This document shows, in pieces, positions 10,770-20,950 of a DNA stretch of 64,000 nucleotides (positions are counted from its first letter, which is position 1; each line of letters opens with the position of its first letter). This stretch comes from Valencia hispanica (lineage: Eukaryota > Chordata > Actinopteri > Cyprinodontiformes > Valenciidae), in contig OY747716.1 in the NCBI GenBank assembly GCA_963556495.2, positions 17,558,540 through 17,622,539 of the forward strand, given 5' to 3'. The notes beneath the pieces were generated by a model. That model was not told the origin of the DNA. It saw nothing but the letters and a program-made list of their open reading frames with translations, and searched no databases. The translations under genes were made by a program, and so were the position numbers.

Positions 10770-12211
10770 GTCATTTTTACATTGATATCTGGTCTTCTAT
10801 ATTATCTTTTACAGTGTTGTTTGGTCCTTGTTAGCTTCTAATAGTTTTTAATCTTTTTACAATGAGCTTATTTTTCTTCAACATGTCTTTTTGTAACTGT
10901 CTCAGTCATCTTTGTCCACAGTGCTTAAAAACGCAGGATTGTCAGGATGATGTCCATAGTCAGTTTGCCGAACTACTGATTCAGCTCAACAAGCCAGGAG
11001 CTCCATTTGCTCTCCGTGTTGCCAACAGACTGTATGGAGAGCAGTCCTACCATTTTATTCAGGCAAGAGAAATAATACACATTTTCATTTGAAATATGCA
11101 CTCACTAGTAGCTTTATTAGGGGATACCTCCTCCATTCCTCGTTAACATAAATCACCCAATCACATGGCATCAGCTCTGACTTGCTCTCACTCAAGTGAC
11201 TTGATCGTGTTTAAAATGAGCAGCAGAATGGAAAAGAAAGGGGATTTAAGTGATTTTGAACATGGCACAGTTGTTGGAAATTTTTTTTGTGAATTTCAGA
11301 AATTTTCAATAATCTGCCATTTCTCTGGATTACAGAGCATTGTCTGGAGAAAATATCCAGTGAGTACTATTCAAGGACAGATTGGGTAAAGAGAATCTGC
11401 TCTGAAGGGTCTCGATTTCAATTGCAACTTTCATACTGGAAGATTTAAATTTGTCATAAACAACACAGAAACTATGATCCTTCCTGCATTTTTGCAGTAA
11501 TTCAGGTTGCCAATAGTGGTTTGAAGTTGTGTGAGAAATTGCCTAGACACACTTTGATCTCCTGGGTACTTTCAGCTTTGAGTAATTGCCACAGCCTACC
11601 TGAGTTTTGCTCATGACCATATACATCAAAGTTTAGATTATCTCAGTTGGTTTCCTAAAGACGACAATGAGTTAACTGTACTTCTACAGTCACCAGGTCT
11701 CAATCCATTAGAGCTCCTTTGGAATGTGGTAGAACGGGAGACAGGAGGACAACTTGCTGAATCTTTGGCACAAAGAACTGCAACTTTTCTCAAAGCAAAA
11801 GAGGTTTCGTACTAGTAGTGGAAAGATTTACCTAATCAAGTATCCTGTGAGCATACATGATAGTTTTGTGTTGTTTCAAGTATTAAAAAATCCCAAATAC
11901 GAATTTTTGGACAATGTCTGTAACTCCAGGAAATTAGTAAAATTGATCTTTCTGTGAAAAAAAATCATGATCACTGAAAATTAATTAACGGATGTGATAG
12001 GCTAATATTTTTAGGATGATGTCATGAATGTGCTGTTTGTGCTTCTAGGAGTTTTTAACCCAAACCATGACTCACTACAACTCAGAGTTGGAGTCTGTGG
12101 ACTTCAGAACCAGCTGTGAAGAAGCCAGGATCAAGATCAACAGCTGGGTGACGGAGCGGACACAAGGTGGGTCTCACACACACTAACACACGGACACACA
12201 CGCACACACAC

Positions 12212-12297
<86 letters not shown>

Positions 12298-15200
12298 CAT
12301 CAGTTCATCACATGACCCAGCACATCCCACACAATGATGATTAACTCTAAAGATCATGAGCTCGATCTGGTGGAACAGTGTGTTATTGTGATGTTGTTCA
12401 AAGCTGCAGCCTATGCGGTGTTGGTTCTGATCCATGTTGTGTCCATGTTGTCACCAGGTAAAATCAAGGGTATCGTGGCTGAAGGCATGTTGGACCACAT
12501 GACCAGGATGGTGCTGGTTAATGCCATCTACTTTAAAGGCACCTGGAATAAAGCCTTCTCAAGATCTAGCACCTTTGATGCCCAATTTAGACTCAACAAG
12601 GTAATAGTGATCACCAATACAGAGTATTTCCTCGGCCAGCAAGTCTTTTATCATTAATCTTTTAAATACAGAGCAATTGTTTCACTGTGGAGGCAATACT
12701 CCACATATTTCATGGTTCCCAGGCCAGAAAGGATCAATGTATATTATTCTAGGGTGTTCTGGGTCTGCTCCGAGGTCTCCATCCAGTGGAATCTGCAAAG
12801 TTGAAGTGTTAACAAGGAATCCTGATCAGATGTCTAAACATCCTCAAATGACTCATTTGGGTAAGGAGGACCAGCAGCTTCACTTTTAGAGATGTATGTC
12901 AGTCTCACTCCCCACCTGATCTGACTTCAAGGTTATGATCAGTTGACAGCTACTTCCTATTCTTTACAAAGTGTTCAACACAGAACTTCAAAGGTCTGAT
13001 GATGGGAAACAATTCATTTAAGCTGGCCTTGTCCCAAGTACACTTGTGAACTACCTTGGGCTCATACATGGAGATGGTTATGGAGATCCCACCCCCATGC
13101 CCCCCCCTTCCATCAAAGTGCTTAGCTAGAGAATGGTAAGTACCCTCTCAACTTCTGAAGGCTTATCTCCCTGGGGAACTGTCTCCTTAGAAGAAAGTCT
13201 AGTACCTCTTCAGAAGTTAGGTTTCAGAGCCCAAGCTCTGTATGGAGGTTATTCCAACTATATCAAGCTAGTATATCTCAACCTCACACTTCAGCTCAAG
13301 GGTGTTTCTTGCTAGTAAGGTGATGTTCTATTTCCGCTTCCTACTTTGATAGTCCTCCCTGCAGGTGGTGGGCCTATGTGGAGGGGGCAATTCAGACTAA
13401 ACCAGCCAGGCCATATAGGAGCCCAGGCATGGCCACTATAGGCGTGTTTCCACTATCGGAACTTCAGGGTAATTTGACCAGACTTTCCTCATCAGGGTAA
13501 ATCTGTTGGACCGCTCCACTCAGCCGTCGTGTCTTCATACAAAAGTGGCCCTTTAAGGAATTGTTTAAGACGTCCATATATCCCGACTCACTTATCAGCG
13601 CCACAAGGCGCCCACAGCAGCAGAAAAAAAAGATATAATGTAGATGAAGGGATTGCTGTTGTGTTTCTGTTTGATATGTTGTTATAAACTGCTTTTCCAG
13701 TAACTCTTATTTTACAAAGCCAGTTGTTTAGTGATATCTGCTCATTTCCACCTGAATTACAACCAATCAGCATGAGTTACCACAGCTCCCACTCAGCGAC
13801 GCTACCAGGCCATTTCCGAGTACATAACCCCAGACTGGTACTCCGTTGGTTCCTCAAATGGCCCTATAAACGGCCCGGCCCGGTGTGGTGGAGACACGCG
13901 TATGCCATGAAGTTATGGAAAAAGTTACCCTGAAATTGCAATAGTGGAAACATGCCTTATGCATTCATCGGGAAGCTCAACTTCAAGTTCTGGCTTCAGG
14001 GAAGTTCTCTTGTCTCTGTAGGTCAGATGAGGCTCATTATTCGTTGTGGGTTTCATTCCACTAATTTATCAACCTGACCTGTGCTTGATGTCAGTTTGTC
14101 ATGGGATGTCTGATCAGGCTGACCCACCCACCTCCCAAACTAATGAGCAACCAGAATCGTGAAAAGCTCAGCCTTCTCGCCCACATTAAAAAAAAATTGT
14201 TTTGCCCATTTTTTACTCAAACTTAAATTATCATGAAAGGTATTGTTCTTTCTTAGGTTAATGAGTCATTCTTGTGTTTGTCCACAGAACGACACAAAAC
14301 CTGTGCAGTTGATGGAACAGAAAACCAACTTCAACCTTGCCTTCATTCCTGAAATTAACTGTGAGGTATTAAGGCACAAAATTACATCAGTCCAGTTCGA
14401 AAAATGTCTCACTTGAAAATATTTATTCATACATCTTGATTAAGACTTATACTTTGGAAGTAGTATGAGTTTGATGTATCTGATCCCTTCAGTCCATGAG
14501 TATGATTAGCAGCAGTTAATGGAGTGCTCGGAGCATCTCTGACCTTGGAGGTCACACATAGAAACATAGCGAAGCACAGAATTTAGCATCTTTATTTACC
14601 TGGTGAGTTTGAATACGGGGTTTGAGTCAGATCACATGTAAAAGCAGGAGTACTACTCAATTTGCCAGCAAAAACAAGCTCATTTGGAAAATAACCAAAC
14701 TTTATGGGATGATTTACTATGAATCCAGCATGTTTGAGAGCCTGTACTTCTCTGAAACACCTTAAACCTTTTACTGATCAGATCCTGGAGATGCCTTACA
14801 AAGGGAAAGAGCTGAGCATGCTCATCTTTTTACCTAAAAGGATAGAAGATGAAACAACAGGTCTGGAGAAGGTAGGACTCTCTAGGTCTCACAGACTGAA
14901 AATGTTACCTGGGCACTGACACATCTAATCATTTTTGTATTACCTGTTCAGTTGGAGAACCTCCTGAGCTATGAGAAATTCATGGAGTGGACTCATCCAG
15001 ATGAGATGCAAATCTGTGATATTAATGTCAGTCTGCCTCGATTCAAAATGGAGGAGAAATATGACCTAAACAAAGTCCTGAGCAGCATGGGCATGGTCGA
15101 TGCATTTGATGAGTCAAAGTGTGACTTCTCTGGTGAGTCATGTTTGAGCTTGACTTAAATTCAGATGTAGTTAAGTTGACTATGAACTAAAACGCTAATG

Positions 15201-15662
15201 ACCAGCTGTGCATAAGTGCGACTGCTGAGATGTGTGGCATTTTTAGATTTTTTTAAATCTGACCCTGCATCAAAGATCTGGACTCTCTAAGGGAAACAAC
15301 AGTCTTTATGAACATTTCTGTGATACTTTTTTTCATGAAAGCACAGTCTCTGTGATCTTTGTTTGAAATACTGCTAAATATTTTTGGTGAGATTTGTGTT
15401 CTTAAAGCTTTGGTTTGTAATCCTGTAATGTCTCTTTTCTGTGACAGGAATGTCTGGTAGCAAAGAGCTCTTTCTGTCAAAAGTCTCCCACAAGGCTTTT
15501 GTAGAGGTGAACGAGGAGGGAACTGAAGCTGCTGCTGCCACTGCTGGTATTGTGGCAGATAGTGTTTCCTTCTTCACTGCAGACCACCCCTTCCTCTTCT
15601 TTATTTGTCACAACATCACCAAGAACATTCTCTTTGCTGGACGCTTCTGCTCCCCTGAGTGA
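10593..15662 (+). CDS. serpinb1-like: Serpin gene B, complete LEI-like clade-B serpin (380 residues)
   Basis: The coding exons are 10593-10769, 10922-11062, 12049-12166, 12458-12600, 14288-14365, 14782-14871, 14952-15132 and 15448-15662. They sum to 1143 nt, exactly 381 codons with stop and no internal break. The 380-residue product is the usual length of SERPINB1-type proteins (about 379). There is no cleavable signal peptide, as expected for cytosolic ov-serpins. Visible landmarks are [16 protein letters not shown] (helix B), [35 protein letters not shown], the hinge [12 protein letters not shown] and [11 protein letters not shown]. Start: ACACCATGG is a good Kozak context directly after the exon 2 acceptor. 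It lacks the CD-loop exon, like the 7-exon clade-B genes. Two introns (in LEI exons 6 and 7) are extra relative to mammals. The reactive loop is four residues shorter than in gene A. Confidence 0.9.
10922..11062 (+). CDS. serpinb1-like: Serpin gene B exon 3, with GC donor
   Basis: This 141-nt, phase-0 exon follows the acceptor ccacag ending 10921. It encodes [31 protein letters not shown] and SYHFIQ. The donor is CAG|gcaaga at 11063, a GC instead of GT but otherwise matching the known GC-donor consensus. No GT close by gives the expected FIQ-EFL junction. Confidence 0.85.
11095..11800 (+). mobile_element. Decayed Tc1-type element in gene B intron 3
   Basis: The left part 'cactcactagtagctttattagggg', 'ccaatcacatggca' and 'gatttaagtgattttgaacatgg' matches a very common fish Tc1-like family. 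Further right 'caccaggtctcaatccattagagc', 'tttggaatgtggtagaacggga' is the DDE Glu region ([16 protein letters not shown]). The middle is badly eroded or deleted. It is inactive and lies in sense orientation inside the intron. Confidence 0.7.
12049..12166 (+). CDS. serpinb1-like: Serpin gene B exon 4
   Basis: The 118-nt exon enters at phase 0 after 'gcttctag' and leaves at phase 1 at gtgggt. It encodes [17 protein letters not shown], then DFRTS and [10 protein letters not shown], the helix E-F region ending in the conserved NxWV motif. Confidence 0.88.
12174..12297. repeat. (CA)n microsatellite at the duplication breakpoint
   Basis: An imperfect CA tract becomes pure from about 12214 to 12290. 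It lies in intron 4 of gene B. The left edge of the segmental duplication falls here: a much shorter CA tract at 44748-44776 precedes the homologous sequence in the other copy. Confidence 0.95.
12458..12600 (+). CDS. serpinb1-like: Serpin gene B exon 5
   Basis: The 143-nt exon starts by completing the Gly codon. It encodes [19 protein letters not shown] and [13 protein letters not shown], the shutter and strand 3A region conserved in inhibitory serpins. The donor is gtaata at 12601. Confidence 0.9.
12660..13440. repeat. Old LINE relic in intron 5, shared with gene C
   Basis: Words such as 'gtgttctgggtctgctccgagg', 'ggaatcctgatcagatgtctaaacatcc' and 'gaggaccagcagcttcac' are degenerate forms of the C-terminal end of the LINE seen fresh at 19766-20046. 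The same relic is present at 45130-45800, so it predates the duplication. Confidence 0.5.
13441..13956. mobile_element. 516-bp MITE with ~30-bp inverted repeats in intron 5
   Basis: The left end GGCGTGTTTCCACTAT and the reverse complement of the right end GGCATGTTTCCACTAT differ at one of 16 positions. The similarity continues with 'ttcagggtaa' on both sides. No ORF is present. The flanks (…ctata / ttatg…) allow a 3-bp TWA-like duplication, which would suit PIF/Harbinger, but this is not decisive. Its 5'-deleted counterpart is at 45816-46178. Confidence 0.75.
14288..14365 (+). CDS. serpinb1-like: Serpin gene B exon 6a
   Basis: The 78-nt exon encodes [12 protein letters not shown] and [12 protein letters not shown]. 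The acceptor is ccacag ending 14287 and the donor gtatta at 14366. In mammalian clade-B genes this and exon 6b form one exon, so the intron here (416 bp, phase 0) is an additional one. Confidence 0.87.
14782..14871 (+). CDS. serpinb1-like: Serpin gene B exon 6b
   Basis: The 90-nt exon encodes [18 protein letters not shown] and [10 protein letters not shown], strands 2B/3B and the loop before helix I. The acceptor is ctgatcag ending 14781 and the donor gtagga at 14872. The reading frame stays open some way upstream of the acceptor, but that extension is not serpin-like. Confidence 0.88.
14952..15132 (+). CDS. serpinb1-like: Serpin gene B exon 7a
   Basis: The 181-nt exon begins [16 protein letters not shown] and ends DESKCDFSG with a phase-1 donor gtgagt at 15133. 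It is identical in length to gene A exon 30-210. Mammalian LEI has no intron at this CDFSG|MSG point as far as I recall. Confidence 0.9.
15448..15662 (+). CDS. serpinb1-like: Serpin gene B exon 8, reactive loop and C-terminus
   Basis: The acceptor is gtgacag ending 15447 and the stop is TGA at 15660-15662. The hinge [12 protein letters not shown] is intact, but only 20 residues separate the first E of EEGTE from FTADH, against 24 in gene A. The residues between are IVADSVSF. The C-terminal core FLFFICHN and [10 protein letters not shown] is normal apart from Cys replacing the Arg seen in genes A and C. Confidence 0.9.
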
Positions 15663-15681
15663 GCTTTTTTGTCCTTTGGTG

Positions 15682-15856
15682 CAGTGGTGCCAAACTCCAG
15701 TCCTTGATGTGTTCATGGTCCAACACACCAACAAATTGTCTCCACAACATGCAGTGAAACTAATACCCTAATTATTTGATTCAGGTGTGGTAAAGCAAAG
15801 AAGTATCAAGAAGCTGCAGGACACTGGCCCTCGAGGACTGGAGATTAATGCCTGTG
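15682..15856. mobile_element. hAT-type MITE directly behind gene B
   Basis: The ends are CAGTGGTGCCAAACTCCAGT and, inverted, CACAGGCATTAATCTCCAGT. This is the abundant fish 'caggggtgtcaaactccagtcc' family. It lies 20 bp after the gene B stop codon, so it is probably part of its 3' UTR. The corresponding copy behind gene C is split by an LTR fragment. Confidence 0.75.
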
Positions 15857-16137
15857 GTTTAGAGATATCACTCTAAAGGAGGGAGAGAGACGGACATACG
15901 GTGGATGGACAGACAGACATAATACATACAGAGAGAGAGATACATGAAACCGTCTGCAGTCAATAGCTACAAACCTCCGGGCTTTATGTGGCCTTCATAT
16001 TAGCTCAAGAACAAGACATAGAGAGCCCATAGAGAGCAACATGGAATGGGTTTCCATGGATGACCAGCTGCATCCAAGCTTTGCATCCCCAAAAGTTATG
16101 GTGCAAATCTTGAAGCATTGGTGATGGTCCTCTAGAG

Positions 16138-16352
16138 CAGGGGTGTCAAACTCCAGTCCTCAAGGGCCGGTGTCCTGCAATCTCTAGATATGTTCTTGGT
16201 CCAACAAACCTGAATCAAATTGTTAAATTGCCTCCTCAGCAGGCAGTTAGGTTCTGTTAATGACCTAATAATTTGATTCAGGTGTGTTGAAACAGAGACA
16301 TGTCTAAAAGTTTCAGGACACTGGCCTCGAGGACTGGAGTTTGATAACTGTG
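16138..16352. mobile_element. hAT MITE with perfect 8-bp target duplication
   Basis: The 215-bp element starts CAGGGGTGTCAAACTCCAGT and ends with its near-complement. It is bounded by CTCTAGAG at 16130-16137 and again at 16353-16360, the 8-bp duplication characteristic of hAT transposition. It carries no ORF. The same insertion sits at 48616-48830 behind gene C, so it is older than the duplication. Confidence 0.88.
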
Positions 16353-16360
16353 CTCTAGAG

Positions 16361-16930
16361 TGACAAATCATGCCTGGCAATACAAGTGTCTCTCTTTGGC
16401 ACTTGCCAGAATAACGACACTTGCCTGACTGCCCTGTGTCAAGTGTAAGGTTTGGAGCACATAGGATAATGATTTGAGGCTGTTTTTAGCAGTTGGTTTA
16501 GCCTCTAAGTTCCAGAGACACGGATTCTTAATGCGTCAGCGCATACCGAGGGATTTTGGACAATTTCATGCCGAAACTGTCAGCATTCTCATCTGACATC
16601 AGTGTCTGACCTCACAAACGCTTCTCTGGAAGAATGGTCAAAGTTTCTCATGACCACACTCTATAACCCCCATAAACAGCCACCAGCTGAAGCACACTAC
16701 ACTGTTGTTGTTCATAAGATGGCAGTGTTACATAGTTCAATAAGAGCTTTTCCAAAGATTTTGTCTAAATGCATCTTGGTAGTTTATTGTTGCATTGGAG
16801 TGGAGAGTCTAAGATAACCATACGGTGGAAATTGTTTTCTGCATCAATTGGCAAATATGTACATAACCTATGTGAAAACATCTGTGTGGATGTGTGTTAA
16901 GTGTTAAGCTGTCAAAATGATGAACTGCTG
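16361..16930. other. Unassigned duplicated sequence downstream of gene B
   Basis: No gene or known element is recognised. The block is nearly the same at 48830-49380. A 71-codon open frame at 16602-16817 is partly kept in the other copy (49012-49245) with several substitutions, but shows no domain. Confidence 0.4.
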
Positions 16931-17480
16931 AAATGGATTACAGGGTTCGTACAGCCATGAAAACCCTGGAAAAGTCATGGAATTTCACATTTCCAGGTCC
17001 TGGAAAAGTTTTGGAATTTCACAAAATATATGTTAAAACTTTTTAAAGTAATGCAAAATAAACAAGAAAAGGATCAATAAATAGAAATTGGGGAGTGGTA
17101 AATTTTTCATCACACAGGGGACATGCCACCCTCTGAGGCCCTTAAATGTTGCTCACATAGCCAATGCCAAAGCGATTCGGCACATGCAAGCTAAATGAAG
17201 AGTTCAAAATGCCATCCACCCATCCATCCTATGCAGGGTTGTGGGGGGGCTGGTGGCTATCTCCTGCCGTCACGGGGTGAAAGGCGGGGTACACCCTGGA
17301 CAGGTCGTCAGTCCATCGCAGTGAGTTCAAAATGCCAAGGAAATGCATTTTCAACCATGCGTGGCTTTTTATGGACAAATATCAAAGCTGGCTGGAAAAG
17401 GATGCAGACTCAAGACACACTAAGTGTAAGCTATGTTGTAAAACCTTTGATGTTTGAAATATGGGTGTGAAGTCTGTCTT
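16930..17480 (+). mobile_element. hAT-like element relic with zinc-finger-like exon
   Basis: The text 'gggttcgtacagccatgaaaa', 'ctggaaaagtcatggaattt' is the left part of a common fish element. At 17332-17460 the frame MPRKCIFNHAWLFMDKYQ followed by a CKLCCKTF cysteine motif resembles the N-terminal zinc-finger of fish hAT-like transposases. A small LINE tail (17215-17322) interrupts just before it. This block is missing from the other duplicate, so it inserted here after the duplication or was lost there. Confidence 0.5.
17215..17322 (-). mobile_element. 108-bp LINE tail with perfect 15-bp target duplication
   Basis: The words 'gagttcaaaatgcca' at 17200-17214 and 17323-17337 are identical and flank a 108-bp insert. 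The insert begins with a ccatccatcc tract and ends 'cgtcagtccatcgcagt', a truncated fish LINE/SINE tail. A 15-bp duplication and an oligo tail are the marks of target-primed reverse transcription. The target is the start of the hAT-like exon. Confidence 0.8.
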
Positions 17481-17923
17481 GATACACAGGGGCTAGGGCT
17501 GGTCACTTTACATGCAGCTCCCTCTGCTGCCAAAAGTAGGAATTACGTAAATTTATTTACTTAATTTACTTAATTAGGAATTAAGTAAATACAAAAACTT
17601 TTCATTTCAGTTAAGAGTTTAGCCACTCAATGGGGCTGTGACTGACACTTTGATTGGCAAACTTGAAGTCATATAGTATTTACTAGTATGTTGACAAGAG
17701 AACAGCATATCCTTTAAAACTCAAAGGGACTTTGCTTGAGCTTTATGTTAGATTGTGGCCAAAACTGGTACTGCAATCACTTTCAAACTACTGTAGAGCG
17801 GTGTATCCCCTCCCCCCTGACTCGAGGTTGCCAGATAGGCTTCAATATCCAGCAGGAACGTAGCCTGCTACAATGAGCTTCCAATGGCAAGTGATGAGTC
17901 CTACACAGTAAGCTTTTTTTCTG

Positions 17924-18488
17924 TCAATTATAATGACAGAGAAACGGGCTCTGATAATGTATTGCTAATGTTAGCAATGACGACTCGCTGTTTTTATTTC
18001 CCAAACAATTCCTTACCTTTTCAATTCGATGACCTTCCTTGTAATAAATTTGGATTAATCTCAAACTGAGTGCGTCAGTGTGTGACGCAAAGGCGATTGG
18101 TTTCTCGTCCCCATTTTCCATTATGTGTGACATGACCGCACCTATCCCATAAGGGGATGCGTCGCAAGCTAATCTCAGGGGTTTCTTGGTGTCATAGTGA
18201 ACTACTACTGAGCTTTTCACTATTAGTTCTTTTGCATTTTTAAATGCTGCTACGCACTCTGGTGTCCATTTCCAGGTGGCTTCTTTCTTTAGAAGTTGGT
18301 GTAGTGGCTGCAGTACGGTCGACAGGTCTTTCATGAAACGGCCATAGTAGTTTAACAGTCCTAGAAGTGACCGTAGCCCTGTGACGTTTGTGGGCTGGGG
18401 CATTTACTCTGGCGGCAACTTTTGTCTCGGTGGGGTAAAGTCCCTCTCTATCTATCAGATGCCCAAGGTACTCTACCTTCTCCTGCAT
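17924..18488 (-). pseudogene. Ty3/Gypsy pol fragment (RT end and RNase H start)
   Basis: On the minus strand the frame 18240-18488 gives KVEYLGHLIDREGL, the RT thumb start. A shifted frame (17924-18403) gives LRSLLGLLNYYGRFM, then LACDASPYGIGAVMSH and PIAFAS, the tether and RNase H start of Ty3/Gypsy polyproteins. One frameshift separates the two. No LTRs are near, so this is a fragment. It lies in a block absent from the other duplicate. Confidence 0.85.
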
Positions 18489-18889
18489 GAAAGTACATTT
18501 TGAACATGAACATGATTTCTTAATGTCTAGTGATATATCAGGACCATTTTATGATTAACTGAAATACATTTCTTACTTACAGCTCCTTTAAATAAATTAT
18601 TGTTTAAGGTAGAACTGCAAAATACGAAAGCGTATTGCATTTGCTTGAAAAATTTAAAAAAGCTCTGTTTTTCTGAATAACGAGATAAGCTGTGGGGGAC
18701 AGAAAATCCGATGCGGCAGTTCACCTGAACAAGACCAAATTCCTCAAGTGTCCGTGCAAAGTCGACCAAATAATAAGCCTAATAATCCTATCTAAATTGT
18801 TTAGAGATTAGAGTATTTCCCAGTTTCTGGTTCCAAAAACAAAGTAAAAGTGAATCAAAATCAACAAACGGGACCTGCCATGAACAGGC

Positions 18890-19160
18890 GACCTGCAGGG
18901 TGTACTCCGCCTTTCTCCCGATGACCGCTGGAGATAGGCACCAGCCCCCTGCAAAAGATAAGTGGTGCAGGCAATGGATGGATGGATGGAAATGGGAGAT
19001 GTATGAGTTCCTCTTACGTAGCCAGTTAATAATGCCTACAAGCATAGAACATCCTTCGTCCATATTGCTTATCCTTGCAGGGTCGCGGTGCGGCTGGGTC
19101 CTATCTTCAGGTGTGGTACACCCTGGATATTTCGCAAGTCTATTGCAGAGCAATGTCATG
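18890..19160. repeat. Inverted pair of LINE tails with GGAT tract
   Basis: A tail reading 'agggtgtactccgcctttctcc...gataagtggtgcaggcaatggatggatgg' (plus) is followed by the same family in reverse ('gcttatccttgcagggtcgcgg...ggtacaccctgg'). Together they form a loose palindrome. The pair is repeated at 57535-57845 in the other duplicate. Confidence 0.65.
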
Positions 19161-19765
19161 GAATGCCCCCACAGTTTATCTTGCTAATTCAGAAAAACAG
19201 AGCTTTTTATTTTTTTCAAGTGAATGCAATATGCTTTCATAGCAAAATGCTTGTAAAGAGACTCAAAATCAATCAATAAATGCGGATAACACTTGATACA
19301 CGAATGTGTTATTTTTGGTCATGGAAAATTGGTTAAAGGTTATAGATAAGTCTTGGAAACTTAACTGGAAAGCTGTACGAAGCCTGTATATAAGGGTGAT
19401 ATTAACAGTGCAAGTCAGAGATGGTCATTCACTGGGTGTACTGACATAAACAGTTAAATAATCTGTATTTTCCAGTGTAAAAAGTGATGTCATTTTAGTT
19501 AATTTGTTTTTTAAATATGTTTTCGTTTGCAATGCCAGAGCTTATAGCCATTTCTTTGTAAATTTGGTTTTATGCAGCACATTGTAGATTTTAAACTGGT
19601 TGTCAAAGTTTTTTTAGAAGTCAAACTTCCTGTCGTTTGGACAAAAGTATAGAGTGCATTTTTTTGTTCATATTTTTACAGTGGACAATAAGTGCTGCAA
19701 GAACCCCAGTAATTGTGTTGTGTGGGGCAACTCTTGCACAGTGGGGGAAATAAGTATTTAATCTC

Positions 19766-20046
19766 CATCCATCCATCCATTTTCTTCCGCTTATCCGGGG
19801 TCGGGTCGCGGGGGCAGCAGCCTAAGCAAAGATACCCAGACTTCCCTCTCCCCAGCCACTTGTTCCAGCTCCTCGGAAGGAACCCCAAGGCACTCCCAGG
19901 CCAGCCGAGAAACATTATCCCTCCAGCGTGTCCTGGGCCTTCCCCTGGGCCTCCTCCCGGTGAGACGTGCCTGAAACACCTCACCAGGGAGGCGTCCAGG
20001 AGGCATCCTGACCAGATGCCCGAGCCACCTCAACTGACTCCTCTCG
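19766..20046 (-). mobile_element. LINE 3' end with 10-bp target duplication
   Basis: On the minus strand it encodes SQLRWLGHLVRMPPGRLP, RRPRGRPRTRWRD and EREVWVSLLRLLPPRP, the C-terminal end of a widespread fish LINE ORF. It ends in a CCAT/ATGG tract. The target duplication atttaatctc is at 19756-19765 and 20047-20056. The 5' truncation is normal for LINEs. The element is absent from the other duplicate. Confidence 0.8.
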
Positions 20047-20264
20047 ATTTAATCTCTTGATATATTTTTTTTATTTAGTCTCCCAACAGTCTCTTAAAAA
20101 TTGGTCTGTTTGTCACTGAAGGAAAAGTATAGAAAACGTTTTTCTGGCAACCACACCTTTCAGATATTTTCTGTGTCTGGTCCTTTGGGTTTCATGCATC
20201 TTAGAAGAGCTTTTCATCCACCTCTTATCACTGAAGCTCTCTAAATACTTTAGGTTTCATGGCT

Positions 20265-20385
20265 GCTGCTTGACAACTCAAAACTTCAGCTCCGTCTACA
20301 GAGTTTTGTTAGGGTTGAGGTCAAGAGAATGATTAGGTCAGTCAATTACCTTAATGTGCCACTTCACTGTTGTCACAGCTGCATA
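20265..20385 (-). repeat. Small Tc1-type transposase relic
   Basis: The text 'acttcagctccgtctacagag' with 'agggttgaggtcaagag' and 'ttaatgtgcca' resembles, in reverse, part of a fish Tc1 transposase gene. Copy 2 keeps the right part (58430-58510). It is too eroded for a firm call. Confidence 0.35.
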
Positions 20386-20389
20386 TCCT

Positions 20390-20950
20390 GAGTTGTTTTC
20401 ATTCTATGATACTCAAACAGGGCTAAACTACAAAATATGCTTTTACTTTGCTTTGTGAAGATGAACATTTGTCTTTCAAATCCTTTCTTATTCAATGCGA
20501 TGTGGTCTATTTTGATTTGAAATGTACATCATCTGTTCTTATCGCATTATATTGCTTTACAAAAACACAAAATAAACAGCATCAACATCCACAATGAGTA
20601 ATCTGAGGTTCATGTTTTTCCATCCAAATTGAAGATTCAAATCTGTAGTAGTTTACATGCAGGTTGTAATTTAAATATATCATAATTAAGACATTTGCGC
20701 ATCAGTTAGTGTTTATTGTTTAATTATCAGGCTTCTAAGTTATAGTAAATGAAAAATGCTTTTACACCACAAAGATATTGAAGTCATGCATTTAGGAAAC
20801 AAGCCTAAATTGTAAATCTAAAACCAGCTCTACTTAATTTTTGTTTTCAATAGTTTATCTTTCTGGAGCCTATCAACATATGTTAACTTAAGGAACTCTA
20901 CAGTTAGGTCAGGTCACCTAACCACCTCAGCTGTCGCCCTAATACAGCAA
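20390..20950. other. No gene seen
   Basis: AT-rich sequence, duplicated at 58510-59060. Nothing coding is recognisable. Confidence 0.4.

Noticed and set aside
12082..12291. Minus-strand CVCVCV frame
   Set aside because: It is the translation of the CA microsatellite.
14719..14781. Serpin exon 6b starting further upstream (MNPACLRAC…)
   Set aside because: The frame is open there, but the residues are not serpin-like and the acceptor at 14780-14781 joins exactly to exon 6a in phase. The same holds at 46977-47024 in gene C.
16602..16817. Conserved small protein gene shared with 49012-49245
   Set aside because: The frame is kept in both duplicates, but they are recent copies, the residues show no domain, and substitutions are spread evenly. 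Conservation is explained by the duplication.
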